Assembly (NCBI GenBank): GCA_035651635.1
Contig: DASRFK010000176.1
Coordinates: 1-47,763 of the forward strand
DNA length: 47,763 bases
Direction of reading: 5' to 3'
Source: JANXQE01 sp035651635
GTDB taxonomy: Bacteria; Verrucomicrobiota; Verrucomicrobiia; Limisphaerales; UBA8199
Made by a program: the position numbers and the translations under genes. The notes under the pieces are model-generated. The model worked only from the letters and a program-made list of their open reading frames with translations, did no database searches and was not told the DNA's origin. Shown here one piece after another: positions 42,833-47,763 of this stretch. How positions within the stretch are numbered: position 1 is the first letter of the stretch; every line of letters starts with the position of its first letter.

Positions 42833-45348
42833 GCAACAGCAGAATTCAAAGCGCGCTGGAAAAGGAATTCACCAAAAAGCGGGTGATTTTTTGGTACGAT
42901 GGGGAACTAATCGGCTGGCAGCAGGAGTACGAATCTTTAGAATTACCAGGCGTCGTCAAATTGGCAGTGCAGAACAATGAATTTGGCGTAAAGCACCGCA
43001 TTGCCCACGAAGCTGCAGATCGAAAATTTCTGCTCTATTTCCGCGGCCAAACGCAACCGGAAGACAAGGACAATTGGCTGCTCGACCAATTACTGGCCCA
43101 TGGCGGAAAACCCTTTTCACCCGACCGAGCGTCGCTCGCGCTTTTGGAAGCCGATCTTCCTGAAGATTTTAAGGGCATTACGGAGCAACACCTGGAGTTC
43201 TTTAGGAGCACTGAACGGACAACCAGGCTGAAGGAATTGCGCAAGCCTGATGACACCGAAACCGAGGTCAGGCTGAAGATGCTGGCCATCATCTGCCGCA
43301 CCGAGCCGTCGGTGGAATCCGTTATGCTTACGCTCTTAGATGAATTAGCCCGATTGAAAAGCGAGCGATGGGCGCAAGTCGAGAAGTTCTCGCTCGCGGA
43401 CTTCTGGTGGAAGCAACTAGCCGCCCATTTCGGATACATCGCGCCTAAGCCTTCACTGTTGGACTTCGTCCTGGCATTGTTCCGAGCTGTTACTCCGCTT
43501 GGCGGCAACTCCAACCTCGATCCGCATCAATCCCTGGTGCTGCTCAATCGCTGGATGGACAGTGGCGAGCATCGGGATGCCTTCGAGGCCCTTTCCGACC
43601 GGGCGGATGGCATGCTGAATGTCAGTGCCGCCCTCAACCAGGTCGAGGATGTGCGCCCATTGCTCACGGCTCAAACCTATCGTCGGATTGATTTGAAGGT
43701 TCTCGCCGACCTCCGCGATGGGTTAGTGAACGGAACCCTTTCACCAGGAGAAGCCCGCAATCGTGTAGAGGCACGCAGTCAATTGCACTGGGCGCGTTAT
43801 GATTTAGCGATCCAGTCGCTGTATCGCGCACTTGGCCTTGCCGCTGAACTCATTGAAACGCTGCCGAAGCTGGATCTGACAATCGAATCTTTCGACGCTG
43901 GCCTGGAGAAATACGCGAGCACCTGGTGGCGAGTGGACCAACTCTACCGGCGCTTCATTTTTTTCCTAAATGAATCAGGGGAGACCGCGTTGCTGGAAAA
44001 GCTGGCGGCGCGCATAGAGGGGCTGTATGTCAACGAATTCTTGAATAACCTCGCTCAGCGCTGGCAGGAGTGGGTGGACCGCTGCATGCAATGGGCCAGT
44101 GGCAGTCTAGGCAGTCAGAGGGACCTTGTACCGCGCTTGCTCCAGACACAACTCGCTGAAGGGCGGAAGGTCTTCGTAGTAGTGTCGGATGCGCTGCGAT
44201 TTGAAGCTGCACGCCAACTCCTGGATGCCATTATGCGCGAGGAGCGTTGGACGGCCGAGCTTAAGCCGGCGTTAGGGGCATTGCCGTCATTTACGCAGCT
44301 CGGCATGGCAGCTTTGTTACCACACCGGAAGTTGGAGTTTGCTCCTGATGGGAAAACAGTCCTGGCCGATGGCGCCACAACCGTTGGCACGGATGCTCGC
44401 AGCAAGATTTTAGCACGAGCTTTTGATGGCCGTGCCACCGCAATCTCAGCCGAGGCCTTCCTGGCCTTGAACTCCAAGACGGACGGACGAGATCTCGCCA
44501 AAGCCAATGATGTCGTATTCATTTATCATAATGCGATTGATGCCGTGGGGGATAAACGTGATACGGAAAACCGTACTTGTGCGGTAGTCGAATCTGCGAT
44601 TGAGGAAATAATCAAGCTGCTCAAGAAGGCCGCGGCCATGAACGTCAGCCACTTCGTTATTACTGCGGACCACGGATTTCTCTATCAGAACAACGCCCTG
44701 GAGGAGAGCGACTTTCTCGCCGTGGCACAACCAGCAGGGGTTCTGCAGTACCAGCGGCGCTTCATCGTCGCGACAGCGCTGCAGGAAGATTCTCGTCTGA
44801 AACGGTTTTCCGCCTCGCAGCTCGGTTTAGCTGGAACTCTGCAAGTCGCATTCCCGAAGGGCGTGCAGCGGTTGCGTCTGCAAGGTGCAGGCAGCCGTTA
44901 TGTTCACGGGGGAACGGCGCTCCAAGAGATCATTGTGCCCATGATTGAGGTCAAGAAACTGCGGGCAGACGATGTCGGGCGAGTTGAAGTGGAAATCCTA
45001 CGAAGCGGCCAGCAGATCACCACCGGCCAGGTGGCCATCACTTTCCTGCAATGCGAGCCTGTTGGAGAGAAGTGCCTGCTGCGGGAATTGCGTGCGGGTT
45101 TCTATTCAAGGACAGGCGTGCGCCTTAGCGATGTACGGACGTTGAGATTTGATTCAGCGGCAGAAGACGCCCGCCAGCGGGAACGTCGGGAGCAGTTTGT
45201 ATTTGGACGCGAAGCGGAGGAATTCAACGGACAGGAGATCGTCTTGCGCCTCGACGAGCAGGTTCTGGGGACTGCACAGTTTGCACCGTACCGAGAGTTC
45301 ATCTTCAAGCTGCGGCGGGCGTTTGAAAGCGATTTCGACGATATCTAA
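42829..45348 (+). CDS. pglZ: BREX-1 alkaline-phosphatase-fold protein PglZ
   Basis: An 839-residue protein. The N-terminal part begins with KKRVIFWYDGELIGWQ, typical for PglZ. The alkaline phosphatase-type domain shows metal ligands in VVVSDALRFEA (Asp454) and ITADHGFLYQN (Asp614-His615). PglZ is required for BREX; metal-dependent nuclease activity has been reported for some members. The start at 42829 is fixed by the ATGA overlap with rloB and the family N-terminus; a longer frame from 42766 is within rloB and rejected. brxL follows after 10 bases. Confidence 0.94.
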   Translation: MSNSRIQSALEKEFTKKRVIFWYDGELIGWQQEYESLELPGVVKLAVQNNEFGVKHRIAHEAADRKFLLYFRGQTQPEDKDNWLLDQLLAHGGKPFSPDRASLALLEADLPEDFKGITEQHLEFFRSTERTTRLKELRKPDDTETEVRLKMLAIICRTEPSVESVMLTLLDELARLKSERWAQVEKFSLADFWWKQLAAHFGYIAPKPSLLDFVLALFRAVTPLGGNSNLDPHQSLVLLNRWMDSGEHRDAFEALSDRADGMLNVSAALNQVEDVRPLLTAQTYRRIDLKVLADLRDGLVNGTLSPGEARNRVEARSQLHWARYDLAIQSLYRALGLAAELIETLPKLDLTIESFDAGLEKYASTWWRVDQLYRRFIFFLNESGETALLEKLAARIEGLYVNEFLNNLAQRWQEWVDRCMQWASGSLGSQRDLVPRLLQTQLAEGRKVFVVVSDALRFEAARQLLDAIMREERWTAELKPALGALPSFTQLGMAALLPHRKLEFAPDGKTVLADGATTVGTDARSKILARAFDGRATAISAEAFLALNSKTDGRDLAKANDVVFIYHNAIDAVGDKRDTENRTCAVVESAIEEIIKLLKKAAAMNVSHFVITADHGFLYQNNALEESDFLAVAQPAGVLQYQRRFIVATALQEDSRLKRFSASQLGLAGTLQVAFPKGVQRLRLQGAGSRYVHGGTALQEIIVPMIEVKKLRADDVGRVEVEILRSGQQITTGQVAITFLQCEPVGEKCLLRELRAGFYSRTGVRLSDVRTLRFDSAAEDARQRERREQFVFGREAEEFNGQEIVLRLDEQVLGTAQFAPYREFIFKLRRAFESDFDDI

Positions 45349-45358
45349 AGGACCAGCC

Positions 45359-47428
45359 ATGACGCCGTTGGACGAGAAAATCAATCAGCACTTCGCCGGG
45401 CTCGTGGTTCGCAAGGACCTCACCAAGACCGTAAAAGGCAACGCCATCGTCCCCAGCTACGTGCTGGAGTATTTATTGGGGCAGCATTGCGCGACCGACG
45501 ATGAGGGTTCGATCCAGAGCGGTATCGAGACCGTAAAAAACATCCTGGCCAAGCATTTCGTGCATCGAAACGAAAGCGAGCTCATCAAGTCCAACATTAA
45601 GGAAAAGGGACGGCACAAGGTTATTGATAAAGTCACAGTGGAACTAAACGACAAGGGCGGCATCTACGAGGCCCAGTTCACGAATCTCGGCTTGAAACGG
45701 GTACAGGTGGACTCTGACTACATCAAGCGCCACCCGAAATTGCTGGTCGGCGGCGTCTGGTGCATCGCCGAACTTAGCTATCAGCCCGTCGAAGATCCTA
45801 AACAGGAACCGTGGCATCTCGAAAGCCTCAAGCCTATTCAAGTGGCCCACGTGGACGTGGACCAGTTCCTTGCCCACCGTAAAGAGTTCAGCACCGAGGA
45901 ATGGATGGACCTGCTCTTGCAGAGCATGGGCTTCAATCCGGAAATGTTGTCGCGCCGAGGCAAGCTGCTGCTGCTCGCCCGGCTCATCCCCTATTGCGAG
46001 CGTAACTACAACCTGATCGAACTGGGCCCTAAGGGCACCGGCAAGTCCCACCTTTACGCGGAGTTTTCTCCGCACGGCATGGTGATCTCTGGAAGTGAAG
46101 TCACCACGGCCAAGCTTTTCGTCAACAACTCAACTGGCAAAATTGGGCTCGTCGGTTACTGGGATTGTGTCTGTTTTGACGAGTTCGCCGGCAAGGATAA
46201 GAAGGTGGACAAGAGTCTGGTGGACATTATGAAAGGCTACCTCGCGAACAAGACCTTCTCCCGCGGCATCGAAATGCTGGGTGCCGAAGCTTCCATGGTC
46301 TTCATGGGAAACACGCGTAAATCGGTGCCTTACATGATGAAGCACGCGAACTTTTTCGACGAACTTCCTGACAAGTACATAGACTCTGCCTTCCTCGACC
46401 GCCTCCACCTCTACAACGCGGGCTGGGAATCGAGCCCCCTCCGCGCCGAGCTCTTCACGAACGGCTTTGGTTTCATCGTGGATTATCTGGCCGAGGTGCT
46501 CCGGCATTTGCGCAACCAGGACTTCTCGCATCTATACCACGATCATTTCGAGCTGAATTCCGAAATCACCACCCGCGACCGTGACGGCGTTCAGAAGACG
46601 TTCTCTGGCTTGATGAAGGTCATCTACCCACACGGCACCAGCACCAAGCCGGAAATTGAAGAATTGCTGTCGTTTTCCCTGGAAGGTCGTCGCCGCGTCA
46701 AAGAGCAGATCCTCAAGCTCGATGAAACCTTCACGCCAGTTACGTTCAGCTACATCGACCGCGAGACGGGCAAGGAGATGAAGGTCATCACGCTCGAAGA
46801 AAAGCAATACCCGACGCTCGCCCGGCAAAATGGAGGCGGGGCACCTCCCATCGAAGAAGAACGGGCGCTCGACTTTGTGGACGAGCCATCAGATAAGACG
46901 AAAAGCGTTCGTAAACCGAAACCCGGCCATCTGGTTGTGCCCGAAAACAGCAAAGGTTACAGTTACCGCACGCTTTTTGCTGACCACCTTCGTGGCGCCC
47001 GCGAGATTGGAGTTCTTGACCCATACATCCGAGCGTTCTGGCAAATCCGGAACTTCATGGAGTTCGTGCAGCTTGTCCACGAATTGACTCCGGCGGGTGA
47101 AGAGACAAAGGTTTCGCTGTTGACCAAGAGCGACCCCGAGCGCTGCGTCGAGCAAGACGAGAGCCTCCAAAAGATTCAAGAGTCCTGCGCAGGATCGCGA
47201 GTGGCCGTCGAATACGATTACGACAAGAGCGACACCCTTCACGCCCGCAGCATTACGACGGACACTGGTTGGAAGATAAGCCTGGATCGCGGACTCGACA
47301 TTTTCCAGAGATACGAGATCAATCCGTTTATCCTGGCTGCGTCCGTGCAGGAGGAACGTCTCACCAAGGCGTTTGAAATCACGTACTTACGATTGCCGAA
47401 TCAAGCTCCTCAGAAATCCGCTGTTTAA
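45359..47428 (+). CDS. brxL: BREX protein BrxL (Lon-like AAA+ protein)
   Basis: A 689-residue AAA+ protein and the last gene of BREX type 1. Walker A is GPKGTGKS with Lys229; Walker B-like VCFDEFAGKDKK follows, and the C-terminal part corresponds to the Lon-like domain of BrxL (degenerate or non-proteolytic in characterised members, which form DNA-binding ring hexamers). AAGGA precedes the ATG. A longer frame starting in pglZ at 45149 is rejected because it lies in the pglZ coding sequence and lacks the family start (MTPLDEKINQHFAGLVVRKD). Confidence 0.95.
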   Translation: MTPLDEKINQHFAGLVVRKDLTKTVKGNAIVPSYVLEYLLGQHCATDDEGSIQSGIETVKNILAKHFVHRNESELIKSNIKEKGRHKVIDKVTVELNDKGGIYEAQFTNLGLKRVQVDSDYIKRHPKLLVGGVWCIAELSYQPVEDPKQEPWHLESLKPIQVAHVDVDQFLAHRKEFSTEEWMDLLLQSMGFNPEMLSRRGKLLLLARLIPYCERNYNLIELGPKGTGKSHLYAEFSPHGMVISGSEVTTAKLFVNNSTGKIGLVGYWDCVCFDEFAGKDKKVDKSLVDIMKGYLANKTFSRGIEMLGAEASMVFMGNTRKSVPYMMKHANFFDELPDKYIDSAFLDRLHLYNAGWESSPLRAELFTNGFGFIVDYLAEVLRHLRNQDFSHLYHDHFELNSEITTRDRDGVQKTFSGLMKVIYPHGTSTKPEIEELLSFSLEGRRRVKEQILKLDETFTPVTFSYIDRETGKEMKVITLEEKQYPTLARQNGGGAPPIEEERALDFVDEPSDKTKSVRKPKPGHLVVPENSKGYSYRTLFADHLRGAREIGVLDPYIRAFWQIRNFMEFVQLVHELTPAGEETKVSLLTKSDPERCVEQDESLQKIQESCAGSRVAVEYDYDKSDTLHARSITTDTGWKISLDRGLDIFQRYEINPFILAASVQEERLTKAFEITYLRLPNQAPQKSAV

Positions 47429-47563
47429 TTAGGGCCGAGGTCTGGCCACAACGCGGATCCTTTGTTCGCACTTTGCTGGGGATTGGAAGATGTGGTTGTC
47501 GCCGCCGACGTCTGGGAACGTCCGCCGGGCCCCATCGGCCCGTAGGTCTGGTTTAATAAGAGC

Positions 47564-47680
47564 ATGAATAACGCTTCGAACATTGTTTGCCCCAAATGCG
47601 GCGCCGAAATCGCGCTGACCGAAGCTGTCACCGGTCGGTTCAAAAGGGACCCCCTCGGGTCGAAATGGGGTCCCTTTTGA
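47564..47680 (+). pseudogene. Truncated zinc-ribbon protein start (DUF2130-like)
   Basis: A 38-residue ORF starting MNNASNIVCPKCGAEIALTE. The CPxCG knuckle followed by EIALTEAVTGRF resembles the N-terminus of DUF2130 proteins, which are normally about 400 residues. Here the frame ends in the perfect palindrome at 47639-47681, so the rest of the gene is absent. The last twelve residues come from the palindrome. It looks like a 5' gene remnant at a junction. The 135 bases before it contain nothing else. Confidence 0.45.
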
Positions 47681-47690
47681 AATTTCAAAA
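47639..47690. repeat. Large compound palindrome at right edge
   Basis: Perfect 15-bp arms TTCAAAAGGGACCCC (47639-47653) and GGGGTCCCTTTTGAA (47667-47681) flank a 13-base loop. The right arm overlaps a second perfect 16-bp palindrome, TTTTGAAATTTCAAAA (47675-47690). The A-tract/GC-stem/T-tract design fits a bidirectional terminator, but the nested second palindrome is unusual. It could also be the end of a small palindromic mobile element. It lies directly over the truncated ORF. Confidence 0.6.
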
Positions 47691-47763
47691 CTCCCCACCT
47701 GTGGGATTTTGACTCAATGTTCCGACACCATTGTTCCTGACAATATTCGAACTTCGTGTTTTG

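Noticed and set aside
45149..45358. N-terminal extension of brxL into pglZ
   Set aside because: The family start MTPLDEKINQ with AAGGA upstream lies at 45359, and the extension would be entirely inside pglZ.

Overview
The window (about 47.8 kb, moderately high GC, tightly packed genes, many ATGA/GTGA stop-start overlaps) looks like chromosomal DNA of a Gram-negative soil or water bacterium. The gene families remind me of Verrucomicrobiota (Pedosphaera/Limisphaera-like), but this is a family-level impression with no rRNA or marker gene to confirm it. No tRNA, rRNA or CRISPR array was seen.

Layout. (1) 1-6.7 kb holds ordinary single genes: the 3' part of an RtcB RNA ligase, an AAA ATPase, a DUF6717-like protein, a short SDR oxidoreductase, a TfoX-N protein, a DUF504 (MJ1316 RNA-end domain) protein, a RibD/DHFR-like reductase, a PcfJ-like protein and a small secreted aromatic-rich protein closed by a clear terminator. 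(2) 6.7-16.0 kb is an accessory block. It has a minus-strand operon of small DNA-binding and unknown proteins led by an HTH protein with a degenerate P-loop, 22-bp palindromic operator repeats, a divergent XRE regulator, two small HTH ORFs, an aberrant tyrosine recombinase with an extra C-terminal domain, and a second minus-strand operon carrying a paralogue of the degenerate P-loop protein, a sigma-70-like protein and another HTH protein. It looks like an undescribed integrative or satellite element. (3) 16.4-18.2 kb has an unknown gene, an FRG-domain protein and a DUF413 protein.

(4) 18.2-31.7 kb is a minus-strand defence block. It starts with an unusual operon: four-TM membrane protein, caspase-like protease, membrane-anchored TIR protein, AlbA_2/Schlafen-type protein, then an SF2 helicase with a nuclease-like C-terminus. 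A complete Wadjet system (jetA-jetB-jetC-jetD) follows on the same strand. (5) 32.1-47.4 kb is a complete plus-strand BREX type 1 operon (brxA, brxB, brxC, pglX, pglZ, brxL). A RloA/RloB (AbiL-like) pair with its own AT-rich leader is inserted between pglX and pglZ. (6) The right edge has a truncated zinc-ribbon ORF running into a large perfect palindrome, a possible island boundary.

How the parts may work together: Wadjet cleaves incoming circular plasmids, BREX modifies self DNA and blocks phage, RloAB probably acts as an abortive-infection backup, and the caspase/TIR/membrane operon has the ingredients of a suicide response with two potential killing enzymes. I do not recognise that last gene combination as a named system and consider it the best candidate for something new. 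All functional statements are from reading motifs and gene order; no database search was run.
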